A DNA stretch of 64,000 bases from an uncultured Granulosicoccaceae bacterium (GCA_937922675.1 CALAJN010000009.1:186001-250000); one strand, 5' to 3'; numbered from the stretch's first letter, positions 35,054 to 44,004 are shown. Notes: a model not told the origin generated them from the letters alone. Numbers and translations are program-made.

Positions 35054-35923
35054 TCACAAGAAAGGTCGAAGCTCGTCAAGAAGTGCTGCGTGTAAACGCG
35101 GATTGGCGGCCGCCAGAACGCTACCGCCAAGTGCGTCATTTCCGCGCCAGTCGCTGACGACACCACCGGCACCTCTCACAAGAGCGGTCACCGCTGCCAG
35201 ATCCCAAGGCGCAAGATCAGATTCGATGACCACATCCACACGCCCGGCAGCCAACAAGGCGTAACCATAGGCATCCGTACCAAAGCGTGTCATGGCCAGC
35301 TTGCGCCGCACCGCAGCAAATGCTTGTTGCTGCCGGGCGTCAGTGAACATGTCCGGTGTGGTGCAACACATCAATGCGTCCTGCATCGCCACCTTATCGC
35401 GCGCACGCAATCGGGTCTCGCTATCCGCGCGCTTCATGATGCTTTTACCTGCCATGCCCAGGTAGCACTCTCCGATGGCAGGAAAGTCTGCTACACCGAG
35501 AATCGGCTTGCCGCCATCACAGAGTGCTATGAGAGTGCTCCAGAGCGGCACGCCAGCCACAAACGCGCGTGTGCCATCAATCGGATCGACTACCCACTCC
35601 AGCCTGCGAGAGATATCGCCAGACGTACCGACCATCTCGTGGCCCCCGGATATCTGGCCGCAGGAAGCCTCACTCTGCGACTCCTCGCCGACAAACGCGA
35701 TATCAGGCGCTGCGCGCTGTAGATGATCCCTTATCAGGCGCTCACATTCACGATCGATCTCGGTTACAGGATCGACGTCCGCGTGCGGATCGAGCGCCTT
35801 GTTGTCGACTACAAGTGCGCTCCTGAACCCGGCAAGACTGACAGGGCGCACCGCCTCTGCCGCTTGTTGAGCAATGCGCAACAACTCATCCATGGTGTGC
35901 GACTCGCTTGTCTCGTTGTTCAT
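35054..35923 (-). CDS. Inositol monophosphatase-family phosphatase, HisN-like
   Basis: 289 aa. The Mg-binding motifs of the IMPase fold are all present: FVGEESQ, then WVVDPIDGTRAFVAGVPLWSTLIAL, and near the end PWDLAAVTALVRGAGG. The GTRAFVAG variant is typical of histidinol-phosphate phosphatases of the HisN type. No other his gene is nearby, so histidinol phosphate is only one option; sugar or inositol phosphates are others. ATG 35923 is used, with ATG 35893 (MDELLRI) as an alternative. Confidence 0.88.
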   Translation of the reverse strand: MNNETSESHTMDELLRIAQQAAEAVRPVSLAGFRSALVVDNKALDPHADVDPVTEIDRECERLIRDHLQRAAPDIAFVGEESQSEASCGQISGGHEMVGTSGDISRRLEWVVDPIDGTRAFVAGVPLWSTLIALCDGGKPILGVADFPAIGECYLGMAGKSIMKRADSETRLRARDKVAMQDALMCCTTPDMFTDARQQQAFAAVRRKLAMTRFGTDAYGYALLAAGRVDVVIESDLAPWDLAAVTALVRGAGGVVSDWRGNDALGGSVLAAANPRLHAALLDELRPFL

Positions 35924-36147
35924 CGTGATGCAAATACGGTGGATGCCCGATTACTGACATCAAAGAGGCGCTCCGGGTAAAGCGCCATGTGCGCCGCTTG
36001 CCTGCGACACATTGCGCGATAAGCGGTGCGTACATGGCGCGAGAGCGTCTAACTGTAAATCGTAGTAAAGAATTGTCATGACCTGGCTTGCAGGTAAGAG
36101 CGAGCTTTCTACTCTCCTGAGCCCGCCCGGATCGCAACGCATTGGAA

Positions 36148-36456
36148 GTGACGCCTGTTAACCTTATCGCGTGTGAAAGCCCAGTGCGCCAGATCGATGG
36201 CATCTCAGGTGCGCGCGCCAAGTCGCGAAATCGGCATCTACTGCGAGCAGGCGTGTGTTTGGCAGTCACACTCCTCACCACAGCCTGCGCTTCTCTGGAT
36301 CTGAAGCAGGCCACCTATCAGGCCCTTCGCCAAAGTGACTGCCGCCTCAATCAGTTGAATGAGGTGTGCCAACAGAACTATTCCAACGAGTATCGAGAGT
36401 ACACTCGCATGCGTCAGAATTTTATCCGAGAGACTCGCCAGGCACGCCGCATCTAG
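36148..36456 (+). CDS. Small putative lipoprotein
   Basis: About 100 aa, no ATG start. GTG 36148 or GTG 36184 are the likely starts, since the track's start at 36142 is a TTG. A basic stretch (ARAKSRNRHLLRAG) leads into LAVTLLTTACAS, a clear lipobox. The mature part is about 53 residues, with two Cys (SDCRLNQLNEVCQQ), and rich in Gln, Arg and Tyr. Function unknown. It ends 10 bases before the GDPD start and is probably co-transcribed with it. Confidence 0.6.
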   Translation: MTPVNLIACESPVRQIDGISGARAKSRNRHLLRAGVCLAVTLLTTACASLDLKQATYQALRQSDCRLNQLNEVCQQNYSNEYREYTRMRQNFIRETRQARRI

Positions 36457-36466
36457 ATTTATCGGC

Positions 36467-37231
36467 ATGGACAGAAACACCACATTTCCCACGGTTATCG
36501 CTCACCGCGGGGCCTCCGGGTCAGCACCGGAGAACTCACTTTCTGCCTTGTCTCTGGCCGCAGACCAAGGCGCCAAAGCGGTAGAAATCGATGTCAATAT
36601 CAGTAGCGACGGCATCGCGTACGTACATCACGATGAGCGGCTAGAGCGCTGTACTGATGGGACCGGCTTGTTGCATGAAACCCCTTCCACTCAGCTGGAT
36701 GCACTGCACGCCAGCGCAGAATTTGAAGGTTTTGAAAACGAGCCACTGCCACGACTTGAGACCGTCATTCAGTTGGTCCTGCAGCGCGGCATGGCGCTCA
36801 ATCTGGAAATCAAGCCGCCGCGCGGACGAGCCCACATCACCACAGAGGCGATCTGCTCGGTGCTCGAGGACAAGTGGCCCGCCAGCGCCACATTGGTGTT
36901 GTCGAGCTTTGATCAGGACGCACTCAAGCACGCCATGCAGATCGCCCCTGCTCTGCCAAGAGCCCTTCTGGTCGGCCCGATACCGACTGACTGGCAGGCT
37001 GGCATGCACGCGGTGGGCGCCAGCAATCTGCATTGCTCGGTAAAGGGTTTTGATGCGGTACAAGCGCGCGTCCTGCAAGACGCTGGACATGGTGTGTATT
37101 GCTATACCGCCAACAACGACGACACAGCCATCGGCTTGCTGGACGCGGGAGCAGATGGTGTGTTTACAGATTGGCCGGGGCGTCTACTGGCAGCGTTGGA
37201 AGCTCAACGCCGATCTCGGCCGCACGCTTGA
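36467..37231 (+). CDS. ugpQ: Glycerophosphodiester phosphodiesterase
   Basis: 254 aa from ATG 36467; the track ORF starts inside the upstream lipoprotein gene. It has the GDPD TIM-barrel motifs AHRGASGSAPENS (catalytic His and Glu), VEIDVNISSDG (metal ligands) and YVHHDERLERCTDG (second catalytic His), with LNLEIKPP further on. It lacks a signal peptide, so it is the cytoplasmic UgpQ type that releases glycerol-3-phosphate. The last 68 bases overlap the 3' end of the convergent lipoprotein hydrolase gene. Confidence 0.92.
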   Translation: MDRNTTFPTVIAHRGASGSAPENSLSALSLAADQGAKAVEIDVNISSDGIAYVHHDERLERCTDGTGLLHETPSTQLDALHASAEFEGFENEPLPRLETVIQLVLQRGMALNLEIKPPRGRAHITTEAICSVLEDKWPASATLVLSSFDQDALKHAMQIAPALPRALLVGPIPTDWQAGMHAVGASNLHCSVKGFDAVQARVLQDAGHGVYCYTANNDDTAIGLLDAGADGVFTDWPGRLLAALEAQRRSRPHA

Positions 37232-38120
37232 ACAGCTGCCCGGGTAACTTGTCGGGCAGACCCTGCATAACCGCGTTGAGAATGTCCGGCCAGATACGCT
37301 CCCAACAACAGCCATGCGTGAATCCCTGGATTTGCGCTGCGTTGGCTGATGGCTGGGCGGCGATATAGCGTTTCACGATCGTGGGCGGTATCACCGCATC
37401 ACGCCCGCCAAGCAGATGCCATTGAGCGACCGACGCGGGTAATAAAGGTCTCTGCGCCGGATTAAGCGAGCCGTAGAGAGGCGTATAGCCGTGGTGATCT
37501 GTCCATGCATCGATATCAAGATTGCCCGCAATGGTCAGGACATCGGAAACGCGATCGAGTCGCTCCGAGAGCAGCAGTGCAAGCGCACCACCACCGCTAT
37601 GGCCAATGAGCCTGAGGCTCGGCTCACCGCGCTCGATGGCAATGCGCCGAATGGCTGCTGCCATGGCGCTCACCACAAGCTCTGAATACCGGTCTGATGT
37701 CCATAAGCGGCTATCGCAACCGGGCTCTCTGGATGTGCCGTTGTAGCAAGGCCGCCCCACATAAACCGAGGAGTTTGCATCCATGGCCATCAGGCGCAGC
37801 ATCAGCGGACTGCGCGGGGTGGGATCCGGCATGATGATGGTGCGCTGCCGCCACGGGCTTCCATCACCTTCAAGGTAGATATGAAGTACGTCGTCGCGGG
37901 CCAGATCACGGCTGCTGATGCGGCCGGCTATTATCCCGGCGGAGCGGGCAGGCGACTTGCCAGAAAAAGGTGCGTTGGCAAACACCGTCATCCGAAAGCC
38001 TGAATGGATGACCGAGCCGCGCTCGAATCCTTGCGAATCCGCCAGAGCCCTGAGACGGCTGGTTGGCGACGCACAGCCTGCGATGAGCAGGCAGATCAGT
38101 ACTAACGACAAACGACCCAT
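37164..38120 (-). CDS. Lipoprotein with alpha/beta-hydrolase fold
   Basis: 318 aa. MGRLSLVLICLLIAGCASP is a short lipoprotein signal with Cys16. The mature part has the nucleophile elbow LIGHSGGG, an oxyanion-side YLEGDGSPW (the HG-like loop) and FTHGCCWER near the end, supplying the catalytic His. It is probably an esterase or lipase anchored to a membrane. The gene overlaps convergent ugpQ by 68 bases. It lies directly downstream of tRNA-Glu on the same strand. Confidence 0.85.
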   Translation of the reverse strand: MGRLSLVLICLLIAGCASPTSRLRALADSQGFERGSVIHSGFRMTVFANAPFSGKSPARSAGIIAGRISSRDLARDDVLHIYLEGDGSPWRQRTIIMPDPTPRSPLMLRLMAMDANSSVYVGRPCYNGTSREPGCDSRLWTSDRYSELVVSAMAAAIRRIAIERGEPSLRLIGHSGGGALALLLSERLDRVSDVLTIAGNLDIDAWTDHHGYTPLYGSLNPAQRPLLPASVAQWHLLGGRDAVIPPTIVKRYIAAQPSANAAQIQGFTHGCCWERIWPDILNAVMQGLPDKLPGQLFKRAAEIGVELPTLPVDAPANL

Positions 38121-38144
38121 GTCAAACCCAATGGGAAGCGAAGA

Positions 38145-38220
38145 TGGCGTCCCCTAGGGGACTCGAACCCCTGTTACCGCCGTGAAAGGGCGGTGTCCTA
38201 GGCCACTAGACGAAGGGGAC
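38145..38220 (-). tRNA. tRNA-Glu (UUC)
   Basis: The minus strand reads GTCCCCTTCGTCTAGTGG at the 5' end, with a GTCCCC/GGGGAC acceptor stem, the anticodon loop CTTTCAC (anticodon TTC), the T-arm GGGGTTCGAGTCCCC and an encoded 3' CCA. Length 76 including CCA. Confidence 0.97.
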
Positions 38221-38274
38221 GCAGTTGATTGCCGAGATGACCCGGCTCCTTCGTGCCCGGAAGTATAACGGATT

Positions 38275-39210
38275 TCAAGCGGCATCCGGGCCTTCATCAG
38301 GATCGAATTGTTGATCATCTGTATGCAGGGACCTCACTCGATTGCGACCACTGCGATGCGCGATGGACAGTGCATCTCTCGCTCGGTCGAGCAACTGTGT
38401 TGCGTTGTCCAGATCAGACAGCGAAGCAACCCCTGCACTAGCGGTCAATACGAATCGCACATTCTCAAGGCTAACGCAGCGGTCAACGCGCTCTCGCAGT
38501 CGGTCAGCAAGGGTTACGGCCTCTTCAAGATCAGTATCGGGCAAGGTCACACAAAAAGCGTCGCCATCGCTCCTGAAGACGAGATCGGTACGACGGAGGG
38601 ACTCTCCAAGCGTGTCTGCTACCGCTCGCCACGCTTGCTCGCCCACGGCTGTGCCGTGATGCTCGCTTATTGACTCAAGATAGTCGACGCTGAACAGAAT
38701 CACTGACAGCGGCAGACCCGAGCGTCGTGCAGCACGCACCTCACGTGGTAACTGCTGCTCCAGGCACTCAAGATTGCGAAGACCGGTAGGCGCATCGGTC
38801 ATGGCAGCCAACAAGGCCTCATGATGAGCCAGCGCGTTATCCAGGGGATAAACCAGATTCTCTGCCACTCGCTCAGCTTCTCGCTCCTCTCGGGCAGAGA
38901 ACGCCTTTGTCCGAGCCAGCTCTATCTCGCCAAGCGGCCTATCTCCCAATTTGAGTTCAAAGCGCTGACGATGCTGCCCCATGACGCCGAGGGTCAGGTC
39001 CACTCCTCGATCGCTGGCATGAAAGCGCAATCCATCAAAGAGCACGAAGGCCTGCCCTTCTGCCATCACGCAATCAAACAACAATTCAAGATCGAGTTTG
39101 CGATGCAAACTCGCACTGAATTCCAATTGTCTCAGCTGCACGTCCAGTCGTTGCTCACGCACAACGGACAAGGCAGTAACATTGGATCTCGCTTGGGAAC
39201 TGGCAGCCAT
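38275..39210 (-). CDS. GGDEF-domain protein with degenerate active site
   Basis: 311 aa. Residues about 1-135 are an unassigned sensor region. Residues about 140-295 are a GGDEF fold: TDAPTGLRNLECLEQQL (the usual D-x-LTGL), then VILFSVDYLESISEHHG. The signature reads RSDGDAF where an active enzyme has R-GGDEF: the first Gly is Asp and the Glu is Ala. Diguanylate cyclase activity is therefore unlikely. It may bind c-di-GMP or GTP, or be purely structural. It lies between tRNA-Glu and a GYF-like gene, near fliA. Confidence 0.85.
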   Translation of the reverse strand: MAASSQARSNVTALSVVREQRLDVQLRQLEFSASLHRKLDLELLFDCVMAEGQAFVLFDGLRFHASDRGVDLTLGVMGQHRQRFELKLGDRPLGEIELARTKAFSAREEREAERVAENLVYPLDNALAHHEALLAAMTDAPTGLRNLECLEQQLPREVRAARRSGLPLSVILFSVDYLESISEHHGTAVGEQAWRAVADTLGESLRRTDLVFRSDGDAFCVTLPDTDLEEAVTLADRLRERVDRCVSLENVRFVLTASAGVASLSDLDNATQLLDRARDALSIAHRSGRNRVRSLHTDDQQFDPDEGPDAA

Positions 39211-39328
39211 GAGACTCAGCCTCGATGGTGGGTTTGACTGTGTCTTGCAATGCGCGGACCAGTCACGCTGACAGCGCGGCTGGCTGACCTGTTCATTTCA
39301 GGTCTGCTCGTTCCGCGCCGCAGATAGC

Positions 39329-39784
39329 TCACACTCCAGCAGTTGCTGTCGCATTCAGCCACAGTGCAACGCACAAGGCTGCCATGGTCAGGCCGAGTAG
39401 AGACCACGGAAGGAAGCGCGAGGACACCGACCGCTCGTGAGGTCCTGATAACCAGGCATCACGAACACGCTCCTGTGGCGTCGGCGGCTCGGAGGCGCGC
39501 CTCTCACCACTATCACCCTCACCACGGCTACCACCGCGCTCATCCGCAGCCGAGTGACTCGCTAGAAAGCGCTGCCAACCCGTCTCGGATTCCAGATCGA
39601 GTAGTTCCTCGGGAATCAATTCAGGGACCTGAGTTACTGGCTCCCACATTTGTCCGTCACGACTGACGCGGTCAGTGTTGCGCACGCGTCCAAGCAGTAG
39701 AAAACGACCCACCTCATCCGGTGAGAACGGGCCCTGCACACGCGAGCCTTTCTGCACAAACCATTCGTCTTGCTGAGTCACCAT
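39329..39784 (-). CDS. GYF_2-like domain membrane protein
   Basis: 151 aa. Residues about 5-50 (EWFVQKGSRVQGPFSPDEVGRFLLLGRV...VSRDGQMWEPV) match the GYF_2/DUF4339 fold, a small domain that binds proline-rich peptides. A low-complexity Arg/Gly/Ser linker follows, and one C-terminal membrane helix (FLPWSLLGLTMAALCVALWL). This makes it a tail-anchored protein with its domain in the cytoplasm. It starts 37 bases after the fliA stop on the same strand and could be part of the flhG-fliA transcript. Confidence 0.78.
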   Translation of the reverse strand: MVTQQDEWFVQKGSRVQGPFSPDEVGRFLLLGRVRNTDRVSRDGQMWEPVTQVPELIPEELLDLESETGWQRFLASHSAADERGGSRGEGDSGERRASEPPTPQERVRDAWLSGPHERSVSSRFLPWSLLGLTMAALCVALWLNATATAGV

Positions 39785-39821
39785 AAGTCGTAATCCGGGG
39801 CGCCCGTTCCAGCCGAGTGAC

Positions 39822-40550
39822 TCAGCGTTTGGTCCATTCGGACAAACGAACCTTGAGACGATTCAGTGCCTGCCCGTGTATTTGACAAACGCGTGACTCA
39901 CTCACACCCAGGATCTCGCCAATCTCTCGAAGATTGAGATCCTCGTCATAGTAGAGAGACATGACCAAGCTCTCTCGCTCGGGCAAGTTCTTGATCGCCA
40001 GCGCAAGAGCAGACCGAAAGGATTGATACTCAACCTGCTCACCAGGCGTGGCTTCATCGCTCTGCGGCAGGGCAATGGTCTCGCCGGTGTTCTCGTCTGG
40101 CTGATCGAAGCTGAACACATGTGCTGCCGAACTCTCGGTCAGTATCGTGTGGTACTGGCCCAGATCAATGCCAAGCTTGTCAGCAACATCTCGAGCCTTG
40201 GCATCACGACCAGTGCCCTGCTCGAGCTTGCGCAACTCTTCGGCCGCCTCACGAGACTTGCGGTGTACCGAGCGCGGCGTCCAGTCCGAACGGCGGATCT
40301 CGTCGAGCATCGCGCCTCTGACGCGAATGCCTGCATAGGTCTCAAAGCTTGCGCCCTGGGATTCGTCGTAGTGTTTCTTGGCCTCCAGCAAGCCGATCAT
40401 TCCGGCCTGAATCAGGTCTTCGGCCTGAACACTGGGTGGCAGTCGGTTCATCAGGTGGAAAGCGATACGCTTGACCAGGTTGCCGTGTTTGGCAACGACC
40501 GAGTCAGGCTCTACCGTCACCACCTCGTTGTACATCGCATGTGCGTTCAT
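39822..40550 (-). CDS. fliA: RNA polymerase sigma-28 factor FliA
   Basis: 242 aa from ATG 40550, whose ATGA overlaps the flhG stop. Region 2 has VKRIAFHLMNRLPPSVQAEDLIQAGMIGLLEA and FETYAGIRVRGAMLDEIRRSDW, the FliA hallmark. Region 3 has KSREAAEELRKLEQ, and region 4 LREIGEILGVSESRVCQIHGQALNRLK. It directs late flagellar and chemotaxis genes and is held by FlgM until hook completion. An flgM gene is 3 kb away in this window. Confidence 0.96.
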   Translation of the reverse strand: MNAHAMYNEVVTVEPDSVVAKHGNLVKRIAFHLMNRLPPSVQAEDLIQAGMIGLLEAKKHYDESQGASFETYAGIRVRGAMLDEIRRSDWTPRSVHRKSREAAEELRKLEQGTGRDAKARDVADKLGIDLGQYHTILTESSAAHVFSFDQPDENTGETIALPQSDEATPGEQVEYQSFRSALALAIKNLPERESLVMSLYYDEDLNLREIGEILGVSESRVCQIHGQALNRLKVRLSEWTKR

Positions 40551-41437
40551 GCTGCAGCTCTCACCAGGTGGGGGTCGGCGGCTTGTACCAGTCGCTCGAC
40601 AAAAAATTCGATGTGGCCCGAAGGGGAAACCGGGCGTGGCCAACGCGCCATGCGGTCAGCCAGTTTTGTCAGTGCCATTGCGCCCGCAGAGCGTGGATGC
40701 TGTTCGATGACAGCTGTACCCGCCGCAGCAGCCTGGGCAATACGTGGATCGTCAGGAATTGATCCGGCATGTTCGATCAACACGTCAAGGCCGCCTGTGA
40801 CACCGCGTTCCAGTTGCGCGAAGACCTCACGGCCGTGGTGAGCGCTGCGGGTGCGGTTGACCACCACTTTAAAGCGACTCACGTCGTAGCTGGACTGGAG
40901 CTCATGCACAGCAGAAACTGCGCCATCGATAGCAGCAGGATCCTCGGTTGTAACGAGAAGGATCTCGCGAGCCGAGCTCGTGTACGCCAGATTGGCGTCT
41001 GTAAATCCAGAAGGAGTGTCCACAATCAAGGTATCGGCGGACACCCCGAGGTTACTGAAGAGCCCGATCAGCCTTGCATGATCAAAATGCGACAAACGCG
41101 ACATTCCAATGTCACCATACTGCGACGCAATCACACTTAATCCCTCAGGCCCTTCGAGCCTCAGTTCATCAAGCGAGAGTTGGCCGTTGAGCACGCTGTC
41201 AATGCGTCCTGTTGGCCGCAGCCCCAAGACACGCGCGACCCCCCCTTGCGCAAAGCCTGCATCAAACAACAAGGCAGAGTCGCCACGCATCGCCATCGAC
41301 ACAGCAACGTTGGCCGCGATCACAGACGTGCCAACGCCGCCCTTGACACCGCTGACCGCAATCGAAAGCACCGGGCGCTGACGCAACACAGCGTGACGTG
41401 CGCTGCTGTCAACCGAGACCTCTTCAGGCAAGCTCAC
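40547..41437 (-). CDS. flhG: Flagellar number regulator FlhG/FleN (MinD-like ATPase)
   Basis: About 296 aa from GTG 41437 (GAGG 8 bases upstream); GTG 41446 is the alternative. MinD/ParA family: GVKGGVGTS, then LLFDAGFAQGG and LIVDTPSG. The signature lysine of the deviant Walker A is present, but the P-loop lysine (KGGVGK-T/S) is Thr here. FlhG normally counters FleQ and limits polar flagellar number, in an ATP-dependent way. It is translationally coupled to fliA. No flhF or flhA gene precedes it, unlike most gammaproteobacterial clusters. Confidence 0.88.
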   Translation of the reverse strand: MSLPEEVSVDSSARHAVLRQRPVLSIAVSGVKGGVGTSVIAANVAVSMAMRGDSALLFDAGFAQGGVARVLGLRPTGRIDSVLNGQLSLDELRLEGPEGLSVIASQYGDIGMSRLSHFDHARLIGLFSNLGVSADTLIVDTPSGFTDANLAYTSSAREILLVTTEDPAAIDGAVSAVHELQSSYDVSRFKVVVNRTRSAHHGREVFAQLERGVTGGLDVLIEHAGSIPDDPRIAQAAAAGTAVIEQHPRSAGAMALTKLADRMARWPRPVSPSGHIEFFVERLVQAADPHLVRAAA

Positions 41438-41758
41438 CCAAGGCACCTCACGAGTGAGAGGCCGGCGAGCCGATAGTCACGACAGGCGGTCGCGGTCAAA
41501 AGCGTGATCCTCCAAAGACGGTAGAGCGACCGATCACCCGTCTGCAAGCGCAGTGGGCAAGTCGCGTAAGTTGACCGTCAGCGGAGCAAGTCTTGAACCA
41601 CGTGGCACTTTGAGGGCCCAAGCAGGCCGATTACAGCAGTCGAAATGCGTAAATTTGAGATCAGGCGCTCATTTACGCGCATTGATCTCTCGGGAACCCC
41701 TTCGGCCCGAGCTGGCGCAAGCCAGATCCTCGGACCGACTCGGGCTCGATCAACCGCG
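41438..41758. other. Intergenic region between fleQ and flhG
   Basis: About 320 bases without a gene. It holds a small palindrome CTGGCGCAAGCCAG at 41712-41725 just past the fleQ stop, and must contain the flhG-fliA promoter. TGGCAC at 41603 is not followed by a -12 TTGC, so I do not call a sigma-54 site. Confidence 0.4.
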
Positions 41759-43213
41759 TCAGGAAACCTCTTCTGGACGCTGAATGCCGTACTTGCGCAT
41801 TTTCTCGACGAGCGTGGTGCGACGAATCTCGAGGCGATTGGCAGCATGTGCAACCACCCCAGAGCACTCATCAAGCGCCTGCTCAATCAGGGCAATCTCG
41901 ATATCGGTCAGGTGCTGCTTGAGATCGATGCCGTCGCGCGGCAGGCGCGGCTTGTTGTTCAAGGCCACCTGCGGCATGCCTTGCATCATCGGCAACGCCG
42001 GCACGTCCTGCTCGTCCAGACGGGTAGAAGAGGCACGCCCGTGCGGTGACATCTTGGAGGGGAGATCGCCGGCATCGACCACACCATAAGGGTGCAGGAT
42101 CGTCATGCGCTCCATCAGATTGGCAAGCTCACGCACATTGCCGGGCCAGTCGTAGTTGCACAGCGCCATCATGGCGGCCGGTGTCAAACGCACCGAGGAC
42201 TTTTTCTCGTGCTCCAATCGTGTGATCAGCTCGTTGACCAACAGCGGCAGGTCCTCTGATCGGCTCGACAGCGGTGGCATCTCGACCGGAAATACATTGA
42301 GCCGGTAGTACAGATCCTCACGGAAGGTCCCGTCTTCAATCAGTTGCTCCAGATCCCGGTGCGTCGCTGCGACGATGCGCACGTCCGAGCGGATGCTCTT
42401 GTTACTGCCAACACGCTCAAACGAGCGCTCCTGAATGACGCGTAACAATTTGACCTGCATCGGCAGAGGCATGTCGCCGATTTCATCAAGAAAGATCGTG
42501 CCGCCTTCGGCGAGCTCGAAACGGCCCTGCCGAGCACCCACGGCGCCGGTGAAGGACCCCTTCTCATGCCCGAACAGCTCACTTTCGAGCAATTCGCCCG
42601 GGATCGCACCACAGTTGATGGGCACAAAGGGCTTGTTGCGGCGATTGGAGTAATAGTGGATGTTGCGCGCCACTACCTCCTTACCGGTGCCGGACTCGCC
42701 AAGAATCAGCACCGTCGCCTCGGTCGGGGCGACCTGATCGATCATCTTCCGCACACGCTGGATACCGCGGCTGTTACCGACCAGGCTGCGAAACAGCTCT
42801 GGATTCTGTTGCGGCTCGGTACTCGGCTCCACATTGGCCGACCCGCGCACTTCTGCCTTGTGCAATACGTCTGACAAGGCCGAATATCGAATATCGGCCT
42901 TGAGCACACCGATGAACTGCTCGTCAATATCCGCCTGCACCAGGTCGGAGGGCTGTTTACCCAATAGCAATACAAAGGGGGGGCATGCCTCGTGGCGCGC
43001 CTTGAGCTGTCGCGTCCAGTCAACGATGCCGTGGAAGTTAGCCGCCAGTATTGCCCTGAAATTAGCAAGATCACCAAGGCTGTCGACGAGCTCGTGCGAC
43101 GACAGAGTCTTGGTCTCGTAATCGATGAACTCGAGCTGACAAGCCAGCCGCTGAGCGTGGTCCGAGTCCTGATCAACAATGAGAATTTTGCGCGTGTCTT
43201 TTTTACCAGTCAT
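41759..43213 (-). CDS. fleQ: Sigma-54-dependent flagellar master regulator FleQ
   Basis: 484 aa. The N-terminal FleQ domain (about 1-125) is receiver-like but lacks the phosphorylation pattern. The AAA+ domain (about 145-375) has Walker A GESGTGKE, Walker [14 protein letters not shown] and the sigma-54 loop as GSFTGA rather than GAFTGA. The C-terminal Fis-type helix-turn-helix ends [21 protein letters not shown], the FleQ signature. It activates early flagellar operons and in pseudomonads responds to c-di-GMP and FlhG. It is divergent from flgM. Confidence 0.95.
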   Translation of the reverse strand: MTGKKDTRKILIVDQDSDHAQRLACQLEFIDYETKTLSSHELVDSLGDLANFRAILAANFHGIVDWTRQLKARHEACPPFVLLLGKQPSDLVQADIDEQFIGVLKADIRYSALSDVLHKAEVRGSANVEPSTEPQQNPELFRSLVGNSRGIQRVRKMIDQVAPTEATVLILGESGTGKEVVARNIHYYSNRRNKPFVPINCGAIPGELLESELFGHEKGSFTGAVGARQGRFELAEGGTIFLDEIGDMPLPMQVKLLRVIQERSFERVGSNKSIRSDVRIVAATHRDLEQLIEDGTFREDLYYRLNVFPVEMPPLSSRSEDLPLLVNELITRLEHEKKSSVRLTPAAMMALCNYDWPGNVRELANLMERMTILHPYGVVDAGDLPSKMSPHGRASSTRLDEQDVPALPMMQGMPQVALNNKPRLPRDGIDLKQHLTDIEIALIEQALDECSGVVAHAANRLEIRRTTLVEKMRKYGIQRPEEVS

Positions 43214-43649
43214 TCCGTCTCTCCATCCGACGTGCGGCGAATTCGGTCGCCAGCGAGTAGGTCGTGGTCAGAGCATAGAAGAGAGAAACGACAAGACAAA
43301 GTTTTGACGAGTGTCGAAGCGGAAATAACCCGTATCACGGAATCAGAACTGGGTCACTCGGGCAAGACTGAGGGCTTGACCGAAGTGGCAAATGCCATGA
43401 CCCGGCACCTGCTTTTCGTGAAGCGGGCAGCCGTACTGAGGCCCCGACCTTCATAGACAGCCATTGGCGCCGATGCACCCAGTATTCAGGGGAAATTGCC
43501 CCGGTCGGGTTCGCGCCGCATCACACTCATTTACGATGTCGGGGGTCGGATTTGCCAGGCAGTAGCGCTGGTCTCCCTGGAGAAAAAAACCAACGAGAAG
43601 CATCCGCGTCGCCGGCCAGGCGGCCAAGGATTACAAAGAGGTATACCCA
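43214..43649. other. Divergent control region of fleQ and flgM
   Basis: 436 bases between the divergent fleQ and flgM starts. Plus-strand ORFs of the track in this region look like chance frames. There is a ribosome site AAAGAGG before flgM. I could not find a convincing sigma-28 box: CAAAGTTT at 43297 lacks a partner GCCGATAA. Confidence 0.4.
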
Positions 43650-43940
43650 ATGTCCGAACAAGGTTCTACACCCGGCGCATACGCCATACGCAAGCCGACT
43701 GGGCCCAAGGCCACGGTCACGGACCTGGCAGCAGTACGCGTTGCCCGAGCCGCGGTGAACAATCCCGATGCACTCGGCGCGCCCGGCAACAGTCCTCTGT
43801 TAGCGCTAGACGAGGAAACCGAGATAGAACGATCCAGCAGGGTCGCAGAACTCAAGGCGCAGGTTGAGGCCGGCACCTATGAGATCGATTACTACAGCGT
43901 GGCGGACAAATTCACCATCACACGCTCAATCGGCCAATAG
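43650..43940 (+). CDS. flgM: Anti-sigma-28 factor FlgM
   Basis: 96 aa. The C-terminal third (RSSRVAELKAQVEAGTYEIDYYSVADKF) is the sigma-28-binding region of FlgM, in which Arg-Val-x-x-Leu-Lys is conserved. The N-terminal half is polar and probably disordered, as required for export through the flagellar rod. It would hold FliA until the hook is finished. In most relatives flgM lies with flgA/flgN; here it stands next to fleQ. Confidence 0.8.
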   Translation: MSEQGSTPGAYAIRKPTGPKATVTDLAAVRVARAAVNNPDALGAPGNSPLLALDEETEIERSSRVAELKAQVEAGTYEIDYYSVADKFTITRSIGQ

Positions 43941-43963
43941 TGGATCAGCAGGGACCATCGAGT

Positions 43964-43993
43964 GGGAGCAACCGACCCGAGCCGGTTGCCCCC
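43964..43993. terminator. Bidirectional hairpin between flgM and hsp20
   Basis: GGGAGCAACCG pairs with CGGTTGCCCCC (one mismatch) around an 8-base loop, between the stops of two convergent genes. It is a plausible terminator for both. Confidence 0.65.
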
Positions 43994-44004
43994 GTCACGC
44001 ATGA

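Noticed and set aside
40023-40841. Plus-strand ORF of 272 codons
   Set aside because: Antisense to fliA and flhG, both certain genes.
41603-41617. TGGCAC as a sigma-54 promoter upstream of flhG
   Set aside because: It points away from flhG and the -12 element (GGGCC) does not match TTGC.
43297-43323. CAAAGTTT as a sigma-28 promoter for flgM
   Set aside because: No GCCGATAA-like -10 element follows at the required distance.
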